Origin: SIG565 sp045540055
Lineage (GTDB): Bacteria; Bacillota; Clostridia; Oscillospirales; Acutalibacteraceae
Assembly (NCBI GenBank): GCA_045540055.1
Contig: JAZQGO010000025.1
Span: 11,121 to 75,120 of the forward strand
Reading direction: 5' to 3'
DNA: 64,000 nt
The position numbers and the translations under genes are program-made. Of this stretch, positions 16,383 through 23,609 are shown in pieces (the first letter of the stretch is position 1; each line of letters opens with the position of its first letter). A model generated the notes under the pieces. That model saw only the letters and a program-made list of their open reading frames with translations. It was not told the origin of the DNA and did not search any database.

Positions 16383-16464
16383 ATAAAAAAGACCACAACC
16401 GAATTTGATATGCACCCAAAAAGTGTCTAAACTTTTGGGTGCACTTCAGTTAACGGTTATGGTC
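16383..16464 (-). terminator. Composite terminator of the PadR operon, with a nested palindrome
   Basis: On the minus strand the outer stem GACCATAACCG / CGGTTGTGGTC (16454-16464 and 16391-16401) is followed by TTTTTTATTTTTTT, a classic terminator. Inside its loop sits a second, 12-bp perfect hairpin (16411-16422 with 16432-16443: TGCACCCAAAAA / its complement). The inner palindrome is not needed for termination and may be an insertion. Confidence 0.75.
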
Positions 16465-16469
16465 ACAAT

Positions 16470-17432
16470 TTATGCTATTTCTATTTTTATATCTCCCGTA
16501 TCAGTGGTGATTTCGCATCTGCCACCGGTTAATGTTTTGGGCACATCGACACTACCTGTATCGGTTTGAACTATAAACACCTTATCGGCAAGTAAAGTAC
16601 CGATAACATCGCCCGTATCGGTTTTGATGAAAATCTCGGTGGCATTGGCGCCTTTAAGCTTTACATCGCCTGTACTTCTCGTAAGAGAAAACTTTTCTTT
16701 GGCAATCACATTTTCCAAATAAACATCGCCTGTATTTCCGCTTGATATAAGATTTTTGCACTTGGTATCGGTTATGTTTATCTTACCAGTGGAAACGCCT
16801 ATTTTCACATCAGCCTCGCAAATAACATTAGAAACGGTCACATCACCCGTAGAAGCAGAAATATCAAGCGCACCTGCGGATATGTTTTCAACTTGAATAT
16901 CGCCGGTAGTAGCCTTTATTTTAATCAAATCTGTAGCAGAGGCGAAGCATTTTACATCACCTGTGCTTAATGAAACATCAACATCTACAAACTTAAAATC
17001 TTTCGGTATTTCAATATCTGCGGTACTTTCTTTAATTAAAAGTGAAATGTATTCGGATTTCGGAAGATAAACTGTTATTTTTGGTGAAGTAAAGTTAATA
17101 CCTATATAGTCATACCAAGATCTTTCATCAATCATATAGATAACAAGCGTATTTTCGTGAACGGTGACAGAATGTTTTGTTTTTTTCTCCTCATAACATT
17201 CAATTCTACATTTTCCGTCATCTGATAATGCAAAAACAATATCTGAAGTGTCAGTTTTAATAGATAGATTATTGAATTCTTCGTTTATTTCATAAGTATT
17301 CATTTCGAATTTTTTTGTGCTTAATTTACTAAAATCCCATTTAAGCATTGTCATTAGACCTCCAAAAATTACACATCCAACCAACACAAGAGAAGTCGCT
17401 ATAACAAGCCATATTTTCGCTGTTTTACTCAT
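16470..17432 (-). CDS. DUF4097-family beta-helix membrane protein
   Basis: A 320-residue protein with one N-terminal membrane helix (about 8-30) and a long repeat region in which short units of the type (x)TGDV/I-x-V recur roughly every 20 residues from about residue 150 (for example ASTGDVTVSN, VSTGKINITD, RSTGDVKLKG, TDTGDVIGT). This is the right-handed beta-helix pattern of DUF4097 (putative adhesin family). Its start overlaps the stop of the DUF1700 gene by one base. PadR-DUF1700-DUF4097 operons are widespread in Firmicutes and are linked to envelope stress sensing, though the biochemical role is unknown. Confidence 0.85.
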   Translation of the reverse strand: MSKTAKIWLVIATSLVLVGCVIFGGLMTMLKWDFSKLSTKKFEMNTYEINEEFNNLSIKTDTSDIVFALSDDGKCRIECYEEKKTKHSVTVHENTLVIYMIDERSWYDYIGINFTSPKITVYLPKSEYISLLIKESTADIEIPKDFKFVDVDVSLSTGDVKCFASATDLIKIKATTGDIQVENISAGALDISASTGDVTVSNVICEADVKIGVSTGKINITDTKCKNLISSGNTGDVYLENVIAKEKFSLTRSTGDVKLKGANATEIFIKTDTGDVIGTLLADKVFIVQTDTGSVDVPKTLTGGRCEITTDTGDIKIEIA

Positions 17433-18031
17433 TATGCTTCCCCCTTTTTAATAAAGCAGCTTTTAATCCATATTGCAAGTTTCTTTGTAAGTATCAAAAT
17501 ACCGTTTGTTGCCGCCTTGCATCCGTAGAACATATAAACAGAAAGTCCTGCACAAACGATTCCTGCGCCAATCATAGCAATTCCCGCAAGAACGTTATCG
17601 CTACAGGCAAATACAATACCTGCTACAACGCTACCAAATGCACAGCCAATGAGCGAACCGAAAACAGCCCACAAGCAAATTGTCACAGACCACAGTATGA
17701 CATAAAGCGAAAAAATTACAGCAAATGCGGCTATCAAAAGAGAAAGCCGTATTGGCAAGCCGAGTGCAAGAAGTACGACTTCCCACGCTTTTAGCCGTCT
17801 TTTTAGGGTTATCCTTTCTTTTGCGAATTTGGTAAGAGGAATGTCAGCTACTACCTGTGAAACTATTTCATCAACAGATCCAACTGCCAAAACTGCTTCC
17901 TCCTCCGAAAAACCTTCTTCCATTCCGTCCTCGATCATCTCTTCATAAAAAGTCAAACGTTCCTCTATATCTCTCGGCGGCAATCCGGACAATCTTTTGC
18001 GCAACTGCACAAGAAATTCTTGTTTACTCAT
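17432..18031 (-). CDS. DUF1700 (HAAS) domain membrane protein
   Basis: A 199-residue integral membrane protein. The N terminus MSKQEFLVQLRKRLSGLPP with REIEERLTFYEEMIEDGMEEG-like residues is the cytoplasmic HAAS domain (about 1-65), followed by four predicted membrane helices (about 85-185) rich in Ala, Gly and Val. Proteins of this type are paired with a PadR repressor and a DUF4097 protein, as here. It starts a few bases after the padR stop, with AGGAGGATTAGGC upstream, and overlaps the next gene by one base, so the three genes are co-translated. Function is unknown beyond family context. Confidence 0.85.
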   Translation of the reverse strand: MSKQEFLVQLRKRLSGLPPRDIEERLTFYEEMIEDGMEEGFSEEEAVLAVGSVDEIVSQVVADIPLTKFAKERITLKRRLKAWEVVLLALGLPIRLSLLIAAFAVIFSLYVILWSVTICLWAVFGSLIGCAFGSVVAGIVFACSDNVLAGIAMIGAGIVCAGLSVYMFYGCKAATNGILILTKKLAIWIKSCFIKKGEA

Positions 18032-18035
18032 GTGC

Positions 18036-18344
18036 CTAATCCTCCTTAGTTACAAATTGATATATAGATAAGATTTCCTTCCACTCGTCCTTGAAATCTA
18101 AAATGCGTTTGAGTCCCTCATCAGTAATGTGATAATACTTTCGCAGTCTGCCACCGTGTTCGACCGTGCGAACGGTCAACATATTAGCTGATTCCAGGCG
18201 CTTCAAAATGGTATATAAGGTTGATTCAGAAAGCTTAATATACGGCTTCATATCCTTAATAATCTTATAGCCATATGAATCTTCGCTCTTAATTGCTGCT
18301 AATACGCAGACATCCAAGAGACCTCGTTTTAACTGAACGTCCAT
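18036..18344 (-). CDS. PadR-family transcriptional regulator
   Basis: A 102-residue winged-helix repressor of the short PadR-s2 type: QLKRGLLDVCVLAAI, then SEDSYGYKIIKDM, LSESTLYTILKRLE (recognition helix), GGRLRKYYHITDEG (wing) and a C-terminal dimerisation helix. ATG at 18344 follows AGAGGAGGT. It is the first gene of a three-gene operon. A dyad overlapping the promoter spacer and -10 (18364-18386) is a likely operator, implying that the protein represses its own operon; the inducer is unknown. Confidence 0.93.
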   Translation of the reverse strand: MDVQLKRGLLDVCVLAAIKSEDSYGYKIIKDMKPYIKLSESTLYTILKRLESANMLTVRTVEHGGRLRKYYHITDEGLKRILDFKDEWKEILSIYQFVTKED

Positions 18345-18363
18345 ACTATACCTCCTCTTGTAT

Positions 18364-18397
18364 AATACATCATATCACGAAGTATTGTTTTCGTCAA
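18364..18397 (-). promoter_or_regulatory. padR operon promoter with an overlapping operator dyad
   Basis: TTGACG (18392-18397) and TATGAT (18369-18374) with a 17-base spacer. The dyad AATACTTC-7 bases-GATGTATT (18379-18386 and 18364-18371, 7 of 8 positions symmetric) overlaps spacer and -10, a position suited to PadR repression. Confidence 0.6.
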
Positions 18398-18435
18398 TGG
18401 GTTGTGTAAAAATATAAATTAGACCAACAATTATA

Positions 18436-18452
18436 GAACTAGCAGCCACTTG
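18436..18452 (-). repeat. Fragment resembling the tRNA-Pro T-arm and anticodon arm
   Basis: GAACTAGCAGCCACTTG matches bases 18526-18542 of the neighbouring tRNA-Pro at 15 of 17 positions, same orientation, 90 bases downstream of the gene and beyond its terminator. It looks like a leftover partial copy of the tRNA. Confidence 0.4.
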
Positions 18453-18471
18453 TTCAAGAGGCCTATATAAA

Positions 18472-18506
18472 AAAATAAACCGCAACCAAATAATTGATTG
18501 CGGTTT
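18472..18506 (-). terminator. Terminator after tRNA-Pro
   Basis: A 12-bp stem with one G-U pair (AAACCGCAATCA / TGGTTGCGGTTT, 18495-18506 and 18477-18488) followed on the minus strand by ATTTTTTTA. It begins at the 3' CCA of the tRNA. Confidence 0.8.
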
Positions 18507-18583
18507 GGTCCGAGTGACTAGAGTCGAACTAGCGGCCTCTTGAACCCCATTCAAGCGCTCATACCAAACTGAGCTACACCCGG
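18506..18583 (-). tRNA. tRNA-Pro (anticodon GGG)
   Basis: A 78-base cloverleaf with all arms: acceptor CCGGGTG/CACTCGG with one G-U pair, D arm GCTC/GAGC with a 10-base loop, anticodon arm CTTGA-ATGGGGT-TCAAG giving anticodon GGG, 5-base variable loop, and T arm GCTAG-TTCGACT-CTAGT. Discriminator A73 and an encoded CCA end are present. The GGG anticodon reads CCC and CCU. It is followed by its own terminator. Confidence 0.95.
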
Positions 18584-18619
18584 AAAGCAAAATCTATAAT
18601 ACCACTAATTTATCAAAAA

Positions 18620-18642
18620 ATCAAGTGCTAAATTTCACTTTT
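18620..18642 (-). terminator. Weak possible metK terminator
   Basis: A short stem AAGTG / CACTT (18636-18640 and 18623-18627) followed by GATTTTTT on the minus strand, 8 bases after metK. Weak; metK transcription may continue into tRNA-Pro. Confidence 0.3.
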
Positions 18643-18647
18643 ATAAA

Positions 18648-19832
18648 TTACTTTTTAATTACCTCTAAAAGTTCTGCAACCTTATCGGTCTTTTCCCAAG
18701 GTAAATCAAGGTCGGTTCTGCCCATATGACCGTAAGCGGCAGTATCAAAATAAATCGGGCGGCGAAGGTCAAGCTTTTCTATAATTGCAGCGGGACGCAG
18801 GTCAAATACCCTTTGAACAGCCATAGCAATTTTTGAATCTGACACCTTGCCTGTGCCGAATGTATCGACCATTACAGATACAGGCTTTGCAACACCGATA
18901 GCATAAGCCAACTGAATTTCACATTTTTTGGCAATACCTGCCGCTACAACGTTTTTAGCAACATAGCGTGCGGCATATGCGGCACTTCTATCTACCTTTG
19001 TCGGATCCTTACCCGAAAAGGCGCCGCCACCATGTCTTGCGGCACCACCATAGGTGTCAACAATTATTTTACGACCCGTAAGACCTGTATCACCGTGAGG
19101 ACCGCCTATAACGAAACGGCCTGTCGGGTTAATGTAATATTTTGTAGAATCGTCTATAAGGTTTTGCGGAATAATCGGCTTAATAACATATTTGAGAATA
19201 TCCTCACGTAAGGTTTCGAGTGAAATATCGGCGCTATGCTGACTTGAAACAACCACAGAGTCAACACGGATTGGCGCACCGTTTACATATTCAACCGTAA
19301 CCTGAGTTTTACCGTCGGGACGCAGATATGTAAGTGTACCGTCTTTTCTTACATCGGTAAGTCTTTTAGCCATCTTATGAGCAAGCGAGATGGTCAAAGG
19401 CATTAACTCCTCGGTTTCGTTGCAGGCGAAGCCGAACATCATACCCTGATCGCCTGCACCATGAAGATTATATTCATCCTCTTCACCGCTTTTAAGCTCT
19501 AATGACCTATCGACGCCCATCGCAATATCACTTGACTGTTTATCAAGCGTTATATTGACTTTACAGGTGTTACCGTTAAAACCGATATCATCGCTGTCAT
19601 AACCAATACCGCAAATCACCTTACGGATAATCTCCTCAAAATCCACCTGTGCCGTTGTTGTTATTTCACCCATCACATTTATAATGTCGGTGCTGGCAAA
19701 GCTCTCACACGCAACACGGGCGTTTTTATCCTGCGCAATAATTGCGTCAAGCACCGCATCAGAAACGCAGTCGCAAACCTTGTCGGGATGTCCCTCGGTT
19801 ACCGACTCAGAAGTAAATAAAAACCTATTCAT
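18648..19832 (-). CDS. metK: S-adenosylmethionine synthetase
   Basis: Makes SAM from methionine and ATP; a cytoplasmic tetramer. The 394-residue protein has FTSESVTEGHPDKVCDCVSD at the N terminus, the GAGDQGMMFGFA motif, GPHGDTGLTGRKIIVDTYGG and the P-loop-like GGGAFSGKDPTKVDRSAAYA. ATG at 19832 follows GGAGGTAGC. The open frame continues upstream to 19889, but that part is the riboswitch expression platform, not coding. Expression is controlled by a SAM-I riboswitch, so the enzyme is made when its own product is scarce. Confidence 0.97.
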   Translation of the reverse strand: MNRFLFTSESVTEGHPDKVCDCVSDAVLDAIIAQDKNARVACESFASTDIINVMGEITTTAQVDFEEIIRKVICGIGYDSDDIGFNGNTCKVNITLDKQSSDIAMGVDRSLELKSGEEDEYNLHGAGDQGMMFGFACNETEELMPLTISLAHKMAKRLTDVRKDGTLTYLRPDGKTQVTVEYVNGAPIRVDSVVVSSQHSADISLETLREDILKYVIKPIIPQNLIDDSTKYYINPTGRFVIGGPHGDTGLTGRKIIVDTYGGAARHGGGAFSGKDPTKVDRSAAYAARYVAKNVVAAGIAKKCEIQLAYAIGVAKPVSVMVDTFGTGKVSDSKIAMAVQRVFDLRPAAIIEKLDLRRPIYFDTAAYGHMGRTDLDLPWEKTDKVAELLEVIKK

Positions 19833-19845
19833 ATAAGCTACCTCC

Positions 19846-19980
19846 AAAATAAAAACCGCTCCGAAAAGAAGCAGCATTAAAAACCTCATCTTTCGGATAT
19901 TTCCGCAGGATTTGGCACCTTAAAGAAACCTTTAGGTTGCCGGGCTTCACAGGGCCTGTCCCTCTGCCACTCTTGATAAG
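19846..19980 (-). ncRNA. SAM-I (S-box) riboswitch with terminator
   Basis: The minus strand from 19980 reads CTTATCAAGAGTGGCAGAGG, then GACAGGCCCTGTGAAGCCCG, GCAACC, AAGGTGCCAAATCCTGC and, at 19884-19890, GATGAGG, the diagnostic S-box core with its 3' P1 strand. It is followed by a terminator stem GCTGCTTC / GGAGCGGT (19855-19875) and a T-rich tail, 14 bases before the metK ribosome binding site. When SAM binds, P1 is held and the terminator forms. Confidence 0.95.
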
Positions 19981-20012
19981 GAAAATATTTAATTGAAATA
20001 TATTGCTTTATG

Positions 20013-20041
20013 ATTATATGATATTCGACACAAATTGTCAA
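20013..20041 (-). promoter_or_regulatory. metK promoter
   Basis: TTGACA (20036-20041), a 17-base spacer and TATAAT (20013-20018), a perfect SigA consensus about 30 bases before the riboswitch. Confidence 0.8.
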
Positions 20042-20049
20042 GAAATAAT

Positions 20050-20634
20050 TTAATTTCTCTTAAGAATTGGTGATATTTTTTTATAGATAAGGAAACAAAT
20101 TATTGAGTCAATAATTCCCTTTGCTGCGGTAAAAGGTAAATTGAAAATGATTAACGCTTCAAACATACCATTAACCGATGGTAGAATTGTTTGATAAAAT
20201 GACAAAATTACATCTTTAGGCATCAACAAAACATAATAAATGGGGTATACGATAAAAAAGTTTATCAGCACACACGCCACACCCATTGAAACGGAGCCTG
20301 AAATTGACGCAATAAGTGCACCCTTACGACTTTTATTATATTTATAAATAATTCCTGCAACTGCTACAAAAACTGCACCCATAAGAAAATTCGCCAATTC
20401 TCCTACCCCTGCGGTATTCGTAAAGAAAAGATGAATTGCATTTTTAATAAAACAAACCAATACGCCGAAAACTGGACCGTATGCAAACGATGCAATAAGT
20501 GCGGGCAACTCCGAAAAATCGAATTTTATAAATGCAGGCATAAATGGCAACGAAAATTCGAGCATCATAAGTACAAAGCCTAACGCCCCAAGCAATGATG
20601 AAACCGTAATAGCCCTTAAATTTACTTTTTTCAT
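20050..20634 (-). CDS. ribU: ECF transporter S component, riboflavin type (RibU)
   Basis: A 194-residue membrane protein with about six helices that binds riboflavin and docks with a shared ECF energising module. Family features are the N-terminal ITVSSLLGALGFVLMMLEF helix, the FIKFDFSELPALIASFAYGP loop (FDxSdlPali is typical of RibU-like S components), and the ANFLMGAVFVAVAGIIYK helix. The ATG at 20634 follows GGAGTG; the longer frame to 20751 reads into the riboswitch. The FMN riboswitch upstream strongly supports riboflavin as the substrate. EcfA/EcfT genes are not in the window. Confidence 0.9.
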   Translation of the reverse strand: MKKVNLRAITVSSLLGALGFVLMMLEFSLPFMPAFIKFDFSELPALIASFAYGPVFGVLVCFIKNAIHLFFTNTAGVGELANFLMGAVFVAVAGIIYKYNKSRKGALIASISGSVSMGVACVLINFFIVYPIYYVLLMPKDVILSFYQTILPSVNGMFEALIIFNLPFTAAKGIIDSIICFLIYKKISPILKRN

Positions 20635-20645
20635 AATATCACTCC

Positions 20646-20803
20646 AAAAAATAAACCCCGATAATAATATCGGGGTAAAAATTACTATTATATATAATCT
20701 TCTTGCATCCGGACTATACCGTCGGCTTTGGAATTTCACCAAATCAACCAAAAAGGCTCGCGGGCTATACCGCCGGTGGAGAATTTCACTCCGCCCCGAA
20801 GAT
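20646..20803 (-). ncRNA. FMN (RFN) riboswitch with terminator
   Basis: Reading from 20803: ATCTTCGGGGCGGAGTGAAA, TTCTCCACCGGCGGTATAGC, CCGCGAGCC, GGTGAAATTCCAAAGCCGAC, GGTATAGTCCGGATGCAAGA, AGAT. This contains all the conserved RFN-element boxes and closes with its P1 helix (ATCTTC...GAAGAT). A perfect terminator ACCCCGATA / TATCGGGGT (20655-20676) with a T-rich tail follows, just before the ribU ribosome binding site. FMN is expected to switch the transporter off. Confidence 0.96.
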
Positions 20804-20804
20804 A

Positions 20805-21110
20805 TTAAATTGTATAACCTGATGGATGAGGTATTGATAGTACACCAAAATGGAATAATAAAATAATAATTGCTACCTGCACAATTATTATTACGGGTAG
20901 GCCTATCATAAACCTCTTATGCCTTGTTTTATGGTGCACCGACAACATTGTTATGTACATAAGCGATGAACCACCCATAATGGCAATAAAGAAAAGTAAT
21001 CTTTCTTGCACACGCCAACGGTGCCTACGTGAAGCCTTTTTATCGGCGAGCGTTAGTGCCATTGCTATTATATTAACTGCGACTAAATAAAAGAATATAT
21101 ATTTAATCAA
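20805..21110 (-). CDS. DUF1294 small membrane protein
   Basis: A protein of about 101 residues with membrane helices at each end and a family core, LADKKASRRHRWRVQERLLF, FIAIMGGSSLMYITML and SVHHKTRHKRFMIGLP. These are the DKxxA, RxxE, GGS and rHKTxHxxF motifs of DUF1294 (PF06961), whose function is unknown. The start is unclear: candidates are TTG at 21122, GTG at 21119 or TTG at 21110. The promoter at 21128-21156 would put the transcript start around 21120, leaving only TTG 21110 with room for a short leader (GGTG upstream). The gene ends 1 base before the FMN riboswitch. Confidence 0.85.
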   Translation of the reverse strand: MIKYIFFYLVAVNIIAMALTLADKKASRRHRWRVQERLLFFIAIMGGSSLMYITMLSVHHKTRHKRFMIGLPVIIIVQVAIIILLFHFGVLSIPHPSGYTI

Positions 21111-21127
21111 AACAATCACCAAGCAAT

Positions 21128-21156
21128 ATTATACAACAATAATATCTAATTTGCAA
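21128..21156 (-). promoter_or_regulatory. Promoter of the DUF1294 gene
   Basis: TTGCAA (21151-21156), a 17-base spacer and TATAAT (21128-21133). It implies a very short leader for the gene. Confidence 0.55.
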
Positions 21157-21211
21157 GGGTGATTATTGCACCGATTTTCCACCACCGACAAAGATATAAT
21201 ACATTTATTTT

Positions 21212-21481
21212 TTAATAAAAAATTACGTTTAACGGATCGGTCATTGTAAATTTTGTATTGGTAAGTATTAATTCACCGTCATTAATTTTCAAAACTGTTA
21301 CGTCTTTTGATTGCTGATTTGTTGAGAATAAATAATCGCCGTTTATATTTATATCTCTTGGTCCTTCGCCGCCACAATCGAAATATTTAGGCTCTAAAAG
21401 CCGCTCGCCCTCGGTAATGTAGTGATAAATGCCGCTTTGCTTACCGCAGGATGCAATATAAATATGCTTATACTCAAACAT
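21212..21481 (-). pseudogene. Lactonase-family (seven-bladed propeller) gene reduced to its two ends
   Basis: An 89-codon open frame. Its start, YIASCGKQSGIYHYITEGER, resembles the N terminus of lactonase/6-phosphogluconolactonase-like proteins (PF10282), and its end, GEGPRDININGDYLFSTNQQ then SKDVTVLKINDGEL and DPLNVIFY, resembles the last blade of the same family (GPRhf...dgkYlyvaNq.Sn.VtVf.id). The roughly 250 residues between are missing and the join is in frame, so it still reads as one short protein. ATG at 21481 has a good ribosome binding site (AAGGAG), and the gene follows the second G3E GTPase by 11 bases. It is too short to fold as a propeller. Confidence 0.6.
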
Positions 21482-21492
21482 ACAAAAACTCC

Positions 21493-22431
21493 TTAATTAA
21501 AGGTTGCCACTTCCTGCTCGGGCGCAGAGGTTAAAACCGCAGTGGTTATGTTTAGAACAGGGCCTTTACGTCCATAAACCTTATGATTCTCAATAGAAAT
21601 TTTAGCAGTTACAACCACCCATTTTCTATCGGGCAAAACCGCCGTATTATCATAGTTACATACAAGACCCGCAAACTGAATATCATCCGCACAGCAGGTC
21701 ATAACCGGTCTACCGATAACAAAAGCCTTATCCGGCAGTGAACGATGCTTGGCAATCATACCCTTAAATTTAACGGTTTTGCCGTCATATTTGTCGAGTT
21801 CCTCACTCATATCGCGGTACCAAACGGCATAATCTCTATCGTCAATTTCGATTGTCTCGGCATTGATATCAAAGGGTAATGGGTCGGGTATATTATCAAA
21901 TTCAACGTCACCATTCACCTTTTCGTAGGCAATATTGGCATTACGGCTGATGCCACGCACGATTTTGTGAAGCTCCATCTTATCGATAGAATCATCATAT
22001 CGGTTAAATATTACCATCTCACAGGTGTTTAGCTTATCAACAACCAGTGAACGCATATTTGAGTTATACATAACAAAGGTTGAGGCATCGGCAAACATAA
22101 ATTCCTGTGCAATTATCCACTTTTTAGGCATTGCATTAAATAATTCCACGAGCTGCCACATTCCGTTATACTCAACAATTACACGCTCGGCTTTGCACTG
22201 CCTGCGAAGTTTTTCAAGGTTTGCTTCGGTGAGGTCATCCTTTTCGATATTCTCAATAAAAACATTTGCACCTGAAAATCTATCGGCAATGTATTTCTCC
22301 TCACCTTCTTCACACAAAAGAAGTAAGGTCTTTTCACCGTTATTGAAACGCTTGTCCTCAAGGGTTTCCTGAATAAATTTTGTTTTACCGCCATCTAAAA
22401 AGCCTGTAAAAAGATAAACAGGTATATCCAT
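21493..22431 (-). CDS. G3E-family GTPase with C-terminal DUF1980-like domain
   Basis: A 312-residue CobW/P47K-type nucleotide-binding protein. The Walker A is VYLFTGFLDGGKTKFIQETL (about 5-24), with Gly-Gly in place of the usual Ala/Ser-Gly. The CxCC metal-relay motif of standard COG0523 GTPases is absent (LLLCEEGEEKY occupies that area). The C-terminal third carries GRPVMTCCADDIQFAGLVCN and the surrounding OB-like strands seen in YcgQ/DUF1980 proteins. ATG at 22431 follows AGGTG. It is 9 bases after the His-rich G3E gene and clearly co-transcribed with it. A role in metal or metal-cofactor handling is inferred from family and context. Confidence 0.8.
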   Translation of the reverse strand: MDIPVYLFTGFLDGGKTKFIQETLEDKRFNNGEKTLLLLCEEGEEKYIADRFSGANVFIENIEKDDLTEANLEKLRRQCKAERVIVEYNGMWQLVELFNAMPKKWIIAQEFMFADASTFVMYNSNMRSLVVDKLNTCEMVIFNRYDDSIDKMELHKIVRGISRNANIAYEKVNGDVEFDNIPDPLPFDINAETIEIDDRDYAVWYRDMSEELDKYDGKTVKFKGMIAKHRSLPDKAFVIGRPVMTCCADDIQFAGLVCNYDNTAVLPDRKWVVVTAKISIENHKVYGRKGPVLNITTAVLTSAPEQEVATFN

Positions 22432-22440
22432 TTATTTCAC

Positions 22441-23517
22441 CTAAATTCTAAATAATTGTGCTAAATTTTCTTCATTTAAATTAGAGCCTATTACACAAAT
22501 GCGTCCGATAACCTCAGGCGAGGAATTACGAATTTCCTTTTCACCCGGTACAAAGTCGTATTGAATCCAACCCTCGTCAGAGGTTTCAATAATGCCCTTT
22601 GCACGCAAAACCGTACCGTATTTATCTGAATCATCTAAACTATCTAGTATATCACTAATTTGAGCGAGGGTATATTTATTAGCCGTTTCTTTGCCCCAGC
22701 TTGTAAATACGTCATCAGCGTGATGATGGTGATGATGCTCGTGTTCATGATGCTCATGACAACCGCAGTCACAATGTTCATCATCATGATGATGGTGGTG
22801 ATGCTCGTGACAGTCACAGTGTTCATCGTGATGATGATGTTCTTCACATTCGTGGCAATGGCATTCTTCGCCGTGAGCATGATGATGCTCGTGCTTTAGA
22901 TGCTCAAGCTCGCTCTCAATAGTGTTTTTATGCTCCATAGTGTGCAGAATTTTTTTGCCGTCAAGCTGCTCCCAATCGGTTGTAATAATCGTCGCTGTTT
23001 CATTATGCTCTTTTAAAAGTTCAACCGCTTTATTAAGCTTATCCTCATCAATATTTGCGGTACGGCTTAAAACGATTGAATTTGCGTTTTCCACCTGATT
23101 ATTAAAGAATTCACCGAAGTTTTTCATATAAACCTTGCACTTTGTGGCATCAACAACCGTTGTAAAGCTGTTAAGTAAAACGCCGTCGATTTTTAAATCC
23201 TTAACCGCCTTAATAACGTCACTTAATTTACCGACACCCGAAGGCTCAATAATAATTCTGTCGGGACAATACTCGTCCATTACCTTTTTAAGCGCGGTGC
23301 CGAAGTCGCCTACAAGACTGCAGCAAATACAGCCCGAATTCATCTCGGTAATATTTATGCCTGCCTCTTTTAAAAACGAGCCGTCAATACCAATTTCACC
23401 GAATTCATTTTCAATGAGCACAAGCTTTTCGCCCTCAAATGCTTCTTTAATAAGCTTTTTAATAAGTGTGGTTTTACCTGCACCCAAAAATCCCGAAATT
23501 ATATCAATTTTAGTCAT
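22441..23517 (-). CDS. G3E-family GTPase with His-rich metal-binding loop (COG0523/CobW-like)
   Basis: A 358-residue putative metallochaperone. It has Walker A IISGFLGAGKTTLIKKLIKE (about 6-25), the metal-relay motif GCICC at 62-66 (CxCC), the base-specificity region, and the CobW C-terminal domain. Between them, at about residues 207-268, is a stretch of more than 30 histidines interspersed with Cys, Asp and Glu (repeats such as HCDCHEHHHHHHDDEHCDCG), expected to bind zinc, nickel or cobalt. COG0523 proteins deliver metal to target enzymes under metal limitation. ATG at 23517 follows AAAGGAGC. It leads a two-gene unit with the second G3E GTPase. The metal cannot be decided from sequence. Confidence 0.9.
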   Translation of the reverse strand: MTKIDIISGFLGAGKTTLIKKLIKEAFEGEKLVLIENEFGEIGIDGSFLKEAGINITEMNSGCICCSLVGDFGTALKKVMDEYCPDRIIIEPSGVGKLSDVIKAVKDLKIDGVLLNSFTTVVDATKCKVYMKNFGEFFNNQVENANSIVLSRTANIDEDKLNKAVELLKEHNETATIITTDWEQLDGKKILHTMEHKNTIESELEHLKHEHHHAHGEECHCHECEEHHHHDEHCDCHEHHHHHHDDEHCDCGCHEHHEHEHHHHHHADDVFTSWGKETANKYTLAQISDILDSLDDSDKYGTVLRAKGIIETSDEGWIQYDFVPGEKEIRNSSPEVIGRICVIGSNLNEENLAQLFRI

Positions 23518-23546
23518 AATGATGCTCCTTTGCTTTTATCAATATA

Positions 23547-23574
23547 ATTATATCGCAAAAAAATATTTTTGCAA
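23547..23574 (-). promoter_or_regulatory. Promoter of the G3E GTPase pair
   Basis: TTGCAA (23569-23574), a 16-base spacer and TATAAT (23547-23552), right after the pyrI terminator. The spacer is A/T-rich with GCAAAAAAATATTTTTGC symmetry (23555-23572) that could be an operator. Confidence 0.5.
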
Positions 23575-23577
23575 CAC

Positions 23578-23606
23578 AAAAGGATGCGATAAAATCGCAT
23601 CCTTTA
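23578..23606 (-). terminator. Terminator of the pyr operon
   Basis: A 12-bp perfect stem AAAGGATGCGAT / ATCGCATCCTTT (23594-23605 and 23579-23590) followed by TTTTG, just after pyrI. Confidence 0.85.
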
Positions 23607-23609
23607 AAT

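Noticed and set aside
19833..19889. N-terminal extension of metK
   Set aside because: This stretch is the expression platform of the SAM-I riboswitch; the family start MNRFLFTSESVTEGHPDK follows GGAGG.
20635..20751. N-terminal extension of ribU
   Set aside because: It overlaps the FMN aptamer and terminator, so it is not coding.
22723..22875. Low-complexity CAT/ATG repeat as a possible DNA repeat element
   Set aside because: It is simply the coding sequence of the His-rich loop.
22644..22899. Met/Val/Thr-rich open frames on both strands inside the His-rich G3E gene
   Set aside because: They are other-frame readings of the CAT/CAC histidine repeats and have no ribosome binding sites.
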